Shown here: in pieces, positions 1 through 8,797 of the stretch
Position numbering within the stretch: the first letter of the stretch is position 1
Layout of the letters: every line of letters begins with the position of its first letter
IMG/VR virus record: IMGVR_UViG_3300042294_004161
Location: 35,131 to 99,130 of that record
Reading direction: 5' to 3' (one strand)
Origin: a virus
Length of the DNA: 64,000 bases
Notes under the pieces: model-generated
What the model was told of the DNA's origin: nothing
Databases searched by the model: none
Seen by the model: only the letters and a program-made list of their open reading frames with translations
Made by a program: the position numbers and the translations under genes

Positions 1-144
1 ACCCCCAATAGTTTAGGAGGTAGTGTAGATACATTATTAACAAATACAGCCACAGATAATATAGCTATGGGGGTTCCTGATACTTGGCTTCAAATTAATA
101 TAAATGGTGTAGATTATGCTATCCCAGTATATCAACCTGCTTAA
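1..144 (+). CDS. 3' end of an unidentified, probably structural, protein (partial)
   Basis: An open frame runs in from the window edge and gives 47 residues ending in IPVYQPA before TAA at 142-144. Its start lies outside the window. The polar composition and the position just upstream of another short virion-like gene suggest a virion component. Nothing in these residues identifies a family, so the function is unknown. Confidence 0.6.
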   Translation, partial: TPNSLGGSVDTLLTNTATDNIAMGVPDTWLQININGVDYAIPVYQPA

Positions 145-159
145 TAACTTTTAAAATTA

Positions 160-169
160 ATATTTATAA
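160..169 (+). promoter_or_regulatory. class L (late-type) promoter motif
   Basis: ATATTTATAA lies 10 nt before the ATG at 180. The same decamer or a one- or two-base variant recurs at a similar place before the tail genes. It plays the part that TATAAATA plays in T4 late promoters, but the assignment is inferred from position and recurrence. Confidence 0.55.
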
Positions 170-179
170 ATAAATAATT

Positions 180-512
180 ATGGCAATTCAAACAACATCA
201 AATTTTGAGTACAATTATGGAACATATTCAAATCCATATTTTCGTTTAGTACTTCATCTTCCCCAAAGCGGTCAAGATACACCAGTAGACTGTTTTATGT
301 ATCATTCTAAAGAAATGTATGAAAGCGGAAGTCAAGCTATTACATGTCTTCCATTCTATATCCCAAATGCTTCCGCCTCAATAAACAACCAAGGTATAGA
401 TGTAGTAAACAAATATCTACTATATGTTACTGAACAAGTTACAGGATCATTAGAAACTTTATCTTCAGGTTCAGTATTTGAAATAGTAGAAATACCTACA
501 GAATTAGATTAA
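180..512 (+). CDS. small putative virion protein
   Basis: This 110-residue product is rich in Ser, Thr, Tyr and Asn, has no membrane segment and no recognisable motif. It is preceded by a class L promoter motif and follows another structural-looking gene end. That placement suggests a late-expressed virion or neck/tail accessory protein. No family was recognised, and the functional guess rests only on promoter class and neighbourhood. Confidence 0.55.
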   Translation: MAIQTTSNFEYNYGTYSNPYFRLVLHLPQSGQDTPVDCFMYHSKEMYESGSQAITCLPFYIPNASASINNQGIDVVNKYLLYVTEQVTGSLETLSSGSVFEIVEIPTELD

Positions 513-517
513 TTAGG

Positions 518-549
518 TTTGGAAAACTAAAAATTAGTTATTATATTAT
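518..549 (+). promoter_or_regulatory. class E promoter (TTTGG-N18-TTATATTAT)
   Basis: TTTGG at 518-522 is followed after 18 nt by TTATATTAT at 541-549. The spacing equals that of ten other sites in the window. The downstream box ends only 4 nt before the ATG at 554, so the transcript would be nearly leaderless. Confidence 0.65.
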
Positions 550-553
550 TGTT

Positions 554-2548
554 ATGAAAAAACTGTTATATATAGCCCCTCACCTATCAACTGGGGGATT
601 ACCACAATATCTAACTAAAAAAATAGAACTACTTAAAGATAAATTTGAAATTTATCTTGTAGAATGGGTTGATTGTACAGGTGGTGTTTTAGTAGTTACT
701 AGAAATAAAATTGTAAAGCTTATCGACAGTGATAAGTTTTTTACATTAGGAGACAACAAACAAGAACTAATTAACATTATATCTAAAATAAAACCAGATA
801 TAATTCATTTAGAAGAAATACCAGAATTTTTTATGGATTCTGATATTACTAAACAAATATATAATCCTAATAGAAAATATGTTATTGTAGAAACATCTCA
901 TGACTCATCATATGATGTATCAAATAAACAGTTCTTTCCAGACAAATTTATGTTTGTCTCACAATGGCAGATAGATCAATATAAGAGCATTGATGTACCT
1001 AGTGTATTAATCGAATATCCTATTGAATATATAGAACGTCCCGACCGTACTGAGGTACTACGTAATTTACACTTAGATCCAACAAAAAAACACATTTTAC
1101 ACGTTGGGTTATACACATCAAGAAAGAATCAAAAAGAATTCTTTGAATATGCTAAAGCATTTCCTGAGTATGAGTTTCATAGTTTAGGTAATAGAGCAGA
1201 CAACTTTAAATGGTATTGGGAACCATTAGAACAAAACACTCCTCCTAATTTAACATGGTGGAATGAAAGAACAGATGTAGATGCTTTTTATCAAGCAATG
1301 GATTTGTTTTTGTTTACTTCTAGAGGAACAAATAATGATAAAGAAACTATGCCTTTAGTAATCCGAGAGGCAATATCTAATCAGATACCAACTTTAATTT
1401 ACAATCTAGAGGTATATCAGAACTATTTTGATAAGTTTGAAAAAGTAAATTATCTTGATTTTGATAGTTTTAGAACAAATTGTGATATAATCAAAAATAC
1501 TCTAGAACAAAATAATAATATAAATCTTGATGAAGAAGCAATTGTTATATCAACATACCCTATATCAAGTTCTACAATACAAACAACTAAAGAATGTATT
1601 GAATCTTTAAGACAAACTGGTAGAAAAATTATATTAACATCTCATATTCCTATTCCTGAAGAATTACAAAAAATTGTAGATTATTGTTTATATGATTCTA
1701 ATAATATTTTAACTAAACATACATTCTATAAACACACATGGGTTGATTATGATACATGGAGAGTTGATTTAAATTTAACCGGAGAAGATAATGATGTATA
1801 TCATGGACCTGCTGTTTATACAAATTATTATAATGCAGCTGTATTAGCTAATAATTTAGGTATTAAAAAATTGTACTTTTTAAATTATGATTACTATTTA
1901 AAAAATTCTTTATATATAGATAATATATCTTTAATTTTAAATAATAAAAAAGCATATGTTTGTTTAAAAAAAGAACAAGAAGGTAATACAGTTACTACTT
2001 TCTTTTTAGCATCTGATCCACAGTTCTATTTAAATCATTTTCCATTAATTAAAACATCTAAAGATTATGATGATTTAATGGTAAAATGGGGTAGTGAATC
2101 TAATGGTTTGGAAAATTTAGCATATCATACATTTAATCAAGATAAAGATAAAATATATTGGGAAGAAGAATCTAAATTCAATAATTTAATAACTGAAAAT
2201 TTTGAACATAAAGATTACTCTAGAATCGAATATTTTTCAGTAATCCCTATAAAAGATAATCTAAATCAATTTGCTGTATTTTTACATGTAAATAATTTTC
2301 AAGATAGTAGAGTTATTAATATAACAATAACTGAAAATGATAATCTTATATCTGATGATAATATAAATTTTACCAATAAAATGTCATGGTTTAAACAAAT
2401 ATTTTCAAATATAGAAAATATATATGAAATAAAATATAAATCATTTGATGAAATAAATGGTTCTTTAATTGAAACAAAAGTTATTAAAATAGATAAAGAT
2501 TATTTTGAAAATAAAATTAATCAAAACGGTTTACTTATATTAAAATGA
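554..2548 (+). CDS. two-domain glycosyltransferase-like protein
   Basis: This 664-residue protein opens with a GT-B type (GT4-like) half. It has an N-terminal strand with a GG-rich loop (LLYIAPHLSTGGLPQYL), a KPDIIHLEE segment near residue 90, a second Rossmann half near 175 (HILHVGLYTSRKN) and a donor-site region near 255-285 (FLFTSRGTNNDKETMPLVI then REA). A second domain from about residue 325 looks like a separate glycan-related module, and the last 100 residues are β-rich. It starts a glycan cluster that continues with 4-bp overlaps. Sugar donor and acceptor are unknown; likely targets are virion glycans or host surface polysaccharide. The 3' half is especially AT-rich. Confidence 0.7.
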   Translation: MKKLLYIAPHLSTGGLPQYLTKKIELLKDKFEIYLVEWVDCTGGVLVVTRNKIVKLIDSDKFFTLGDNKQELINIISKIKPDIIHLEEIPEFFMDSDITKQIYNPNRKYVIVETSHDSSYDVSNKQFFPDKFMFVSQWQIDQYKSIDVPSVLIEYPIEYIERPDRTEVLRNLHLDPTKKHILHVGLYTSRKNQKEFFEYAKAFPEYEFHSLGNRADNFKWYWEPLEQNTPPNLTWWNERTDVDAFYQAMDLFLFTSRGTNNDKETMPLVIREAISNQIPTLIYNLEVYQNYFDKFEKVNYLDFDSFRTNCDIIKNTLEQNNNINLDEEAIVISTYPISSSTIQTTKECIESLRQTGRKIILTSHIPIPEELQKIVDYCLYDSNNILTKHTFYKHTWVDYDTWRVDLNLTGEDNDVYHGPAVYTNYYNAAVLANNLGIKKLYFLNYDYYLKNSLYIDNISLILNNKKAYVCLKKEQEGNTVTTFFLASDPQFYLNHFPLIKTSKDYDDLMVKWGSESNGLENLAYHTFNQDKDKIYWEEESKFNNLITENFEHKDYSRIEYFSVIPIKDNLNQFAVFLHVNNFQDSRVINITITENDNLISDDNINFTNKMSWFKQIFSNIENIYEIKYKSFDEINGSLIETKVIKIDKDYFENKINQNGLLILK

Positions 2549-3495
2549 AAATAGCACAAATACATCCAGGTTGTGGGATATCAGTTCCTCCTCCATCTTG
2601 GGGAGCAATAGAAAAAATAGTATGGGAATTTATGGTGAATCTTAAAAAATTAGGTCATCAAGTAGATTTAAAATGGGCTAACGAAGTTAAACCAGGAGAA
2701 TATGATTTAGTAATGGTTCATGTTGCTAATTTAGCATTAGAATTAGCTGATAAAGGAATACCATATATTTTTCAACATCATGACCATCATGCTTTTCATT
2801 ATGGAAAAACATCTGATGTATATAAACAAAATAAAGAGGCTATGGAAAAATCAGTATTTTCCTTAGTTCCAGCAAGATATTTAGTTAATTATTTTGAGTT
2901 ACCAAATGTTTATTATTTTTCACATGGTATAAACAATGAAGAATTTTATCCTATAAATAAATCTAAACCTACTGAACCTAAATTACTTATGATAGCTAAC
3001 AATGGATTAGCAGGTGATCCTGGTTTTGATAGAAAAGGATTTACATATGGAATAGCATTAGCTCAAGCTCGTAATCTACCTATTACAATAGCAGGACCAT
3101 CAAATAATAAACATTTCTTTAATAATCATTTATGGGTGTTGGCTTATCCAAAACTTAATATTATATTTGATTTACCAAATGAACAACTATTAAATCTATA
3201 CCATCAACATGATATATTTATACATCCAACAATGTTAGAGGCAGGTCATCCTAATTTAACAATGTTAGAGGCAGTAGCTTCTGGTTTACCATTAATTGCA
3301 GATTGGGAACATGAAACTATATTTCATGGGGCTTGGAGGTCACCTAGAGATGTCTTTGAAATGTCTAGAGGATTAGATGATATAATGAATAATTGGGAAT
3401 TATATAGAACAAAATGTTCAGAAACAGCTAAAGAATTATCATGGTACAATCGTTCAAAAGAATTAATAAATTTATATAATGAACATGCGAACTAA
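2545..3495 (+). CDS. glycosyltransferase, GT-B fold (GT4-like)
   Basis: The 316-residue product starts with the acceptor-domain signature of group 1 glycosyltransferases (IHPGCGISVPPPSWGAIEK). The C-terminal donor domain includes FIHPTMLEAGHPNLTMLEA near residue 230, the family's E-x7-E type region. It would transfer a sugar from a nucleotide-sugar to an acceptor in the cytoplasm. The start overlaps the stop of the preceding glycosyltransferase (ATGA), so the two are translationally coupled. The specific sugar cannot be read from sequence. Confidence 0.8.
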   Translation: MKIAQIHPGCGISVPPPSWGAIEKIVWEFMVNLKKLGHQVDLKWANEVKPGEYDLVMVHVANLALELADKGIPYIFQHHDHHAFHYGKTSDVYKQNKEAMEKSVFSLVPARYLVNYFELPNVYYFSHGINNEEFYPINKSKPTEPKLLMIANNGLAGDPGFDRKGFTYGIALAQARNLPITIAGPSNNKHFFNNHLWVLAYPKLNIIFDLPNEQLLNLYHQHDIFIHPTMLEAGHPNLTMLEAVASGLPLIADWEHETIFHGAWRSPRDVFEMSRGLDDIMNNWELYRTKCSETAKELSWYNRSKELINLYNEHAN

Positions 3496-4171
3496 ATTTT
3501 ATACAAAAAATAACCAACTAATTGACATATCAACATGGGATATATCAGGTGATATAAATGATATAGGAAATAGATATGGTTGGGAAGGATCAATGGCTTA
3601 TGGTAATTTAATACATGATGAATTAAATATCCATGGACCTGGAATGCAATATGGTGATATTTATTTAGATTTAGGGGCTAACATTGGTATGTCTGCTATT
3701 AGAGCTGAGTCCAAAGGATGTTCTAAAATATATTGTATCGAACCAGATCCTGGAGTGTTTGAGGCTTTAAATAAAAATAAAAGTTATAATTGGATCGTAG
3801 ATAATATAGCTATAGGTACAGAACAAGGGTATATTGATATTTCTAAATGGCCTGATTGGTGGGATGTACAACCAATTCAATGTATTACATTAGATCAATT
3901 TTTTGCGAAACATAATCTTAGTAAAGTAGATTATATGAAGTGTGATATTGAAGGTCATGAAAAATATGTTTTTGAAAATGTAAGTCAAATAACATGGGAT
4001 AAAATACAAAAAATATTTTTTGAATATCATGAAGACACTCAAAATTTAAATGAAGAACAAAGAAATGAAGAACGATTAAAATTTGTTAAATTTTTTGCTG
4101 ATAAAGGTTTTAATAATCATTTTGTTTCTCTTGGATATTATCAAAGTTTTATATATTATTGGAAATCATGA
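3479..4171 (+). CDS. FkbM-family SAM-dependent methyltransferase
   Basis: This 230-residue protein has the class I SAM-binding motif YLDLGANIGMSAI near residue 60, the acidic strand end CIEPDPGVFEALN near 85, and the FkbM hallmark VDYMKCDIEGHEKYVF near 155. FkbM enzymes commonly O-methylate sugars or polyketides. Among glycosyltransferases, capping or methylating a glycan is the natural reading. It overlaps the upstream gene by 17 bases; an internal ATG at 3485 is an alternative start. Substrate unknown. Confidence 0.8.
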   Translation: MNMRTKFYTKNNQLIDISTWDISGDINDIGNRYGWEGSMAYGNLIHDELNIHGPGMQYGDIYLDLGANIGMSAIRAESKGCSKIYCIEPDPGVFEALNKNKSYNWIVDNIAIGTEQGYIDISKWPDWWDVQPIQCITLDQFFAKHNLSKVDYMKCDIEGHEKYVFENVSQITWDKIQKIFFEYHEDTQNLNEEQRNEERLKFVKFFADKGFNNHFVSLGYYQSFIYYWKS

Positions 4172-5364
4172 AAAACATATTAATTAACGAATACAACAAT
4201 ACCCCAATCCTAAATTTAGAGAATAAAAAACCACAAAATAAATTTATAATTAATTTTATAGATGGTGCTTTCTTAGAAATATTAGGTCCTGTAAATCTAG
4301 AATATAAAGCTAAATTTATAGATCGAAAAACTAAAAAAGTACTCCATGAAACTACACTTAGTAATAACATGTGGACTCGTACTAATATTAAATATTGTAT
4401 TAATTGGCGAGTAGAAGTTTATCAAAACAATAATTTAGTGTATGAACATGATTGGGATCCAACAGGTAAAAGAGTCTATATTGCTTTAGATTCAGGAGCC
4501 TTAGGTGATACATTAGCTTGGTTTCCATATGTAGAAGAATTTAGAAAAACATTTATGTGTGATGTTGTATGTTCTACATTCCATAATGATTGGTTTAAAG
4601 AAAACTATCCAAATATTGAATTTATAAAACCAGGTACAGTAGCGAATGATTTATATGCTATGTATCCAATTGGATGGTTTTATGATAATAAAAAAGTAGT
4701 ATATGATAAAGTACCAATTGATTTTAAAAAATATCCATTACAACAAACAGCTAGTGAAATTTTAGGATTAAGCTATAGTGAAACAAAACCAAATCTAGTT
4801 ACACCTAATATAAAAACAGATATTGAAGGAGAATATGTAGTAATAGCACCTCATGCTTCAGCTCATGCTAAGTACTGGATGTATGAAAAAGGATGGCAAT
4901 CTATAATAGACTATTTAAATGAAAAAGGATATAAAGTAGTTATGTTAACTGGAGAGCCTTTAAATGATGAATGGCATGATTCAAAATTAGGAGGTACACT
5001 AACTGGAGTAATAAATAAAACTGGATATCATATAGATATTAAAGACCGAATGATTGATATTAGAGATGCTAAAGCATTTATAGGAGTAGGTAGTGGATTA
5101 AGTTGGTTATCATGGTCATTAAACACCCCTACAATTTTAATATCTGGTTTTAGTTATCCATATACTGAAATGCAAGACTGTGAACGTATATTCCCTGAAA
5201 ATAAATCAGTATGTACTGGATGTTTTAACAGACATTGGCTAAACCCAGGAGATTGGGAATGGTGTCCTGATCATAAAGATACTCCAAGACAATTTGAATG
5301 TACTAAAACAATCACCCCAGATCAAATAATTAAATCAATAAATAAAATTTTAAAAATCAAATAA
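4168..5364 (+). CDS. autotransporter-heptosyltransferase-like glycosyltransferase with four-Cys finger
   Basis: About 398 residues from the ATG at 4168, which overlaps the previous stop as ATGA; a TTG nine bases upstream also opens the frame but is less likely. The centre has a GT9-like fold signature (ALDSGALGDTLAWFPYVEEF, then VVIAPHASAHAKYW and FIGVGSGLSWLSW). The C-terminus holds four cysteines, C349, C352, C366 and C378 (C-X2-C-X13-C-X11-C). This resembles the iron-binding finger known in the TibC/BAHT family, which O-heptosylates serines of autotransporters. Protein glycosylation, perhaps of phage virion proteins, is inferred. An ordinary GT9 lipopolysaccharide enzyme is the alternative. 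Confidence 0.7.
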   Translation: MKNILINEYNNTPILNLENKKPQNKFIINFIDGAFLEILGPVNLEYKAKFIDRKTKKVLHETTLSNNMWTRTNIKYCINWRVEVYQNNNLVYEHDWDPTGKRVYIALDSGALGDTLAWFPYVEEFRKTFMCDVVCSTFHNDWFKENYPNIEFIKPGTVANDLYAMYPIGWFYDNKKVVYDKVPIDFKKYPLQQTASEILGLSYSETKPNLVTPNIKTDIEGEYVVIAPHASAHAKYWMYEKGWQSIIDYLNEKGYKVVMLTGEPLNDEWHDSKLGGTLTGVINKTGYHIDIKDRMIDIRDAKAFIGVGSGLSWLSWSLNTPTILISGFSYPYTEMQDCERIFPENKSVCTGCFNRHWLNPGDWEWCPDHKDTPRQFECTKTITPDQIIKSINKILKIK

Positions 5365-5367
5365 AAC

Positions 5368-5616
5368 ATGGAAAAATTAACAACAGAAGAATTACAAAAA
5401 TTGCAAAATCTTCAAGATAAAGGTCAAGCTTTAATTAATGAATTAGGTCAAATTGAAGTAGCTAAAATTTCACTTGAAATTAGACATGAAAAAGCAAAAC
5501 AAACATTAGTTGAACTTCAACAAGAAGAAATAGACTATGGAAAACAAATGAGTGAAAAGTATGGTCCTATTTCAGTTAATCCAGAGACTGGAGAGATTAC
5601 AAAAGTTGAGGCCTAA
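5368..5616 (+). CDS. small coiled-coil protein
   Basis: The 82-residue product is almost entirely predicted helix, with heptad-like Leu/Ile spacing from residue 5 to 60 (ELQKLQNLQDKGQALINEL) and a short polar tail (PETGEITKVEA). It begins 3 nt after the heptosyltransferase-like gene and ends just upstream of the tail-sheath promoter. No family was recognised. It may be a small structural or scaffold-like protein, but only its coiled-coil nature is supported. Confidence 0.6.
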   Translation: MEKLTTEELQKLQNLQDKGQALINELGQIEVAKISLEIRHEKAKQTLVELQQEEIDYGKQMSEKYGPISVNPETGEITKVEA

Positions 5617-5640
5617 CATCGATTTTTAAAAGTTTCTGTC

Positions 5641-5650
5641 ATATTTATAA
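5641..5650 (+). promoter_or_regulatory. class L promoter motif before tail sheath
   Basis: ATATTTATAA lies 18 nt before the ATG of the tail sheath gene at 5669, in the short gap after the glycan cluster. It marks the likely start of tail-module transcription. Confidence 0.6.
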
Positions 5651-5668
5651 TCAACAAAATTATAAAAT

Positions 5669-7774
5669 ATGGCAGAAACCTTAATATCCCCAGGCGTATT
5701 AGCACTGGAAAACGACAATTCATTCGTATCATCTCAACCAGTAACGGTTGGAGCAGCTATTATAGGACCAACAGTAAAAGGTCCAGTAGAAATTCCAACT
5801 ATTGTTACATCTTATAGTGAGTATCAAAACAAATTTGGTACTACATTCATAAGTGGTGGTCAAGTTCAAAGCTACTTTACATCAGTAGCAGCTTTCAATT
5901 ACTTTAACAACGGTGGTGAAACATTATTAGTAGCTAGAGTAGTAAGTGGATCATTCAATCCAGCTTCTTCTAGTATCTATAATTTAAATTTAGCTAGTAC
6001 AGCCTCTGTAAACGCTAATTTAACTTATGTTTCAGCTAGTGTAGCTGCTGTTGGTTCAGGTTCATTTAGTGTTAATGGTATTGAATTCTTCTTTACTGGA
6101 TCTACAGTAGCAAATACATCAACTAGAATATCTGTTAATACAGGTTCATTTGCAGCTAGTACAGCAGCAGATTATGCGGCTACTGCATCAGCAGTATTTA
6201 ATGTAAGTAAATCAATTGCCCCATACAGTACTGTATTATCTGGTATAACATCTTCAGTATCAGCATCAACTGGAATTAAATTAGATGCTGGTGTAGTAGG
6301 AGGTGAATTTAATTATTTATTATTAAATGAATTTACATTTACATCAGGAAGTACTGTTACTAAATTTAGTGGTGCTATAGGTACTGAAGCTTTAGAATTA
6401 AAAACTATTTCTGAAGGAAATATAATGAATAATGCTGGACCTACAGGATCTAACAATTCATTAATATCAGGATCAGCAGATAATGTAAGATGGCAAATTA
6501 CAAACAGAGACACAGCCTCAGGTACATTTAGTTTATTAATCAGAAGAGGTGACGATGATAATATCAATCCAGTTGTATTAGAAACATGGACTAACTTATC
6601 ATTAGACCCAACCCAACCAAACTATGTATCTAAAGTAATTGGTAATCAATTCCAACAATTTAGTTCACAAGATAATCAGATTGAGGTAATTGGTGATTTT
6701 CCAACAAGATCAAGATACGTCTATGTAGCATCAGTAAATTCTCCAACTCCTTTCTATTTAGGAAACAATGGTTTAGCTAAATCTGAATTTACTTCATCTA
6801 TACCTTTCAATACCAATGGAACATTTGGTGGAGCAACAGGTGATTTATTTTATGGTGGAGGAGCTGATTATCATAATAACATTAATAGTGCTACAACTGC
6901 ACCTCAAGGTATCTCATCCTCAGATTATAATGGTATGATTAACTTATTAGCTAATGCTGATGATTATAGATTTAATGTATTGGTAGTTCCTGGTTTATTT
7001 GCTTCAACAGCAGATTTAGGTGCTTCACAAATAACAGCTATTATTAATAACACTCAAAATAGAGGTGATTCTATTTATATATCTGATTTAGTACCATTTG
7101 GTTCAAATATAGGTGATGTTACAACTCAAGCAAATGCTAAAAACACATCATATGCTGCTACATATTGGCCTTGGGTTCAAACAATTGACCCAGACTCAGC
7201 TCAATTAGTATGGGTTCCAGCATCAACAATGATGGTAGGTGTTTACGCTTATAATGATAATGTAAGTGAGCCTTGGTTCGCCCCAGCTGGTATTAACAGA
7301 GGTGGATTAGGAAATGTAATAAGAGCTGAAAAGAAATTAACTCAAGCTAACCGTGATACTTTATATTCAAATAAAGTAAATCCAATAGCAACATTCCCAG
7401 GAACTGGAATAGTAGCATATGGTCAGAAAACATTACAAACTAAAGCCTCAGCTCTTGATAGAGTAAATGTTCGTAGATTATTAATTTCTCTTAAGTCTTA
7501 TATTTCTCAAGTAGCACAAAACTTAGTATTTGAACAAAACACAATTGCTACAAGAAATCAATTCTTAAGTCAAGTAAATCCATATCTAGAATCAGTACAA
7601 CAACGTCAAGGTTTATATGCTTTCAAAGTAATTATGGATGATAGTAATAATACTGCTGATGTAATTGATAGAAACCAGATGGTAGGTCAGATTTATATTC
7701 AACCAACTAAAACAGCTGAATTTATTTATCTAGATTTCAACATCTTACCAACAGGCGCAGTATTTCCCGCTTAA
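5669..7774 (+). CDS. contractile tail sheath protein (T4 gp18-like)
   Basis: The 701-residue protein begins ISPGVLALENDNSF, the typical N-terminal strand of contractile sheath subunits, and continues with the conserved VGAAIIGPTVKGPVEIPT. The C-terminal domain contains the sheath-family core: a region with ALDRVNVRRLLISLKSYI near residue 590 and a β-rich end. The size is close to T4 gp18 (about 660 residues). The middle, residues about 110-230, is a Ser/Ala/Thr-rich insertion likely exposed on the sheath surface. It sits directly upstream of the tube gene, as in T4. Confidence 0.95.
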   Translation: MAETLISPGVLALENDNSFVSSQPVTVGAAIIGPTVKGPVEIPTIVTSYSEYQNKFGTTFISGGQVQSYFTSVAAFNYFNNGGETLLVARVVSGSFNPASSSIYNLNLASTASVNANLTYVSASVAAVGSGSFSVNGIEFFFTGSTVANTSTRISVNTGSFAASTAADYAATASAVFNVSKSIAPYSTVLSGITSSVSASTGIKLDAGVVGGEFNYLLLNEFTFTSGSTVTKFSGAIGTEALELKTISEGNIMNNAGPTGSNNSLISGSADNVRWQITNRDTASGTFSLLIRRGDDDNINPVVLETWTNLSLDPTQPNYVSKVIGNQFQQFSSQDNQIEVIGDFPTRSRYVYVASVNSPTPFYLGNNGLAKSEFTSSIPFNTNGTFGGATGDLFYGGGADYHNNINSATTAPQGISSSDYNGMINLLANADDYRFNVLVVPGLFASTADLGASQITAIINNTQNRGDSIYISDLVPFGSNIGDVTTQANAKNTSYAATYWPWVQTIDPDSAQLVWVPASTMMVGVYAYNDNVSEPWFAPAGINRGGLGNVIRAEKKLTQANRDTLYSNKVNPIATFPGTGIVAYGQKTLQTKASALDRVNVRRLLISLKSYISQVAQNLVFEQNTIATRNQFLSQVNPYLESVQQRQGLYAFKVIMDDSNNTADVIDRNQMVGQIYIQPTKTAEFIYLDFNILPTGAVFPA

Positions 7775-7793
7775 TTAATTTAAAATGAATAGA

Positions 7794-7823
7794 AGAAAAG
7801 GTATCTCATTTGATATCTTTTCT
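7794..7823 (+). terminator. long hairpin between sheath and tube genes
   Basis: AGAAAAGGTATC and GATATCTTTTCT form a 12-bp stem with one G-U pair and a 6-nt loop, followed by a pyrimidine-rich run. It may attenuate or process the abundant sheath and tube messages. It is less terminator-like than the others because no clean U tract follows. Confidence 0.45.
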
Positions 7824-7832
7824 TTCTCTTCA

Positions 7833-7842
7833 ATATGTATAA
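7833..7842 (+). promoter_or_regulatory. class L promoter motif variant before tail tube
   Basis: ATATGTATAA lies 18 nt before the tube ATG at 7861. The same T-to-G variant precedes the endolysin gene. Confidence 0.45.
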
Positions 7843-7860
7843 GAAAATAAATAACATAAA

Positions 7861-8349
7861 ATGGCAATATTAGATCCAAACGAAATATTTTTCACCGCTT
7901 TTGAACCAAAACAAGCTAACCGATTCATCATGTATATTGATGGTATCCCTGCTTATGAAATCAAAGGGGTAAGTGCAGTAAGTTTAACTCAAGGTACCGT
8001 AGCTTTAAATCATATTAACGTACAACGTTTTGTTAAAGGCAAATCTACTTGGGGACCAATTACATTCACATTATTTGATCCAATCACACCTTCAGGTGCT
8101 CAAGCAGTAATGGAATGGGTACGTTTACATCACGAATCAGTAACTGGTAGAGATGGTTATAGTGATTTCTACAAGAAAGACTTAACATTTGATGTATTAG
8201 GACCAGTAGGTGATATTGTATCAGAGTGGATTATTAAAGGTGCTTTAATTACTGAAGCTAATTTTGGCGATTATAACTGGGATACAGTAGATACAGCTAT
8301 TAACATTACAATGACAGTACAACCAGATTACTGTGTATTAAATTTCTAA
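7861..8349 (+). CDS. tail tube protein (T4 gp19-like)
   Basis: This 162-residue protein matches the length and pattern of T4 gp19-type tube subunits. It opens with a PKQANRFIMYIDGIPAYEIK strand pair, has a central STWGPITFTLFDPI segment and a Trp/His-rich AVMEWVRLHHESVTGRDGY helix. It ends in the β strands that build the inner tube. Its position right after the sheath gene is the standard myovirus order. It stacks as hexamers inside the sheath. A strong hairpin terminator follows. Confidence 0.93.
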   Translation: MAILDPNEIFFTAFEPKQANRFIMYIDGIPAYEIKGVSAVSLTQGTVALNHINVQRFVKGKSTWGPITFTLFDPITPSGAQAVMEWVRLHHESVTGRDGYSDFYKKDLTFDVLGPVGDIVSEWIIKGALITEANFGDYNWDTVDTAINITMTVQPDYCVLNF

Positions 8350-8373
8350 TTATTTTTACTTTTATTTTTAAAG

Positions 8374-8402
8374 AGAACTTGGCTATGTCAAGTTCTTTTT
8401 TT
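8374..8402 (+). terminator. rho-independent terminator after tail tube gene
   Basis: AGAACTTG at 8374-8381 pairs perfectly with CAAGTTCT at 8389-8396 around a 7-nt loop, and six T residues follow. The descending flank and T tract overlap a class E promoter. Confidence 0.85.
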
Positions 8403-8409
8403 ATGTTAT
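8378..8409 (+). promoter_or_regulatory. class E promoter embedded in terminator
   Basis: CTTGG at 8378-8382, 18 nt, then TTATGTTAT at 8401-8409. The upstream box is part of the terminator stem. It would drive the membrane/coiled-coil gene at 8464 separately from the surrounding late genes. Confidence 0.5.
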
Positions 8410-8463
8410 AATATTATAGGGAAAGTTCTTTGACATTATGTTTAACAATTTAAATTAAAAAAT

Positions 8464-8733
8464 ATGACAACATTCTATTTTGTATTAGGTATGGTTGTAG
8501 TCTTGGTAATAGCTGAGGTTATAGCTATGGTTATAGCAATTAAAATAATTAATTCACTAAACCAACAAGTAACAAATTTTAAAAATGAATTAAGATCAAT
8601 TTATGAAGATTTTAATAATTTAAGACGAGATACAGATCAACAATTTCAAGAAGTTTATCGACAAATTGATTCTCGATTAGATAAATTAGAAACTAGGTTA
8701 ACAACATCACCAAAACAAGTTATAAAAGGATAA
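8464..8733 (+). CDS. small membrane-anchored coiled-coil protein
   Basis: The 89-residue product has one strongly hydrophobic helix at about residues 4-28 (FYFVLGMVVVLVIAEVIAMV). A polar helical region follows from 33 to 80 with heptad spacing (FQEVYRQIDSRLDKLETRL). The layout suggests an inner-membrane protein with a cytoplasmic or periplasmic coiled coil. It sits inside the tail module but appears to have an early-type promoter, which argues against a virion role. Function unknown; superinfection exclusion or host takeover are open possibilities. Confidence 0.6.
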   Translation: MTTFYFVLGMVVVLVIAEVIAMVIAIKIINSLNQQVTNFKNELRSIYEDFNNLRRDTDQQFQEVYRQIDSRLDKLETRLTTSPKQVIKG

Positions 8734-8760
8734 AAAATCGTTAAAGAACTTTCTCCTATA

Positions 8761-8770
8761 ATATTTATAA
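8761..8770 (+). promoter_or_regulatory. class L promoter motif before tail-assembly chaperone
   Basis: ATATTTATAA lies 27 nt before the ATG at 8798. Confidence 0.55.
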
Positions 8771-8797
8771 TAAATAAAGTTACATTAAATAAAAATT

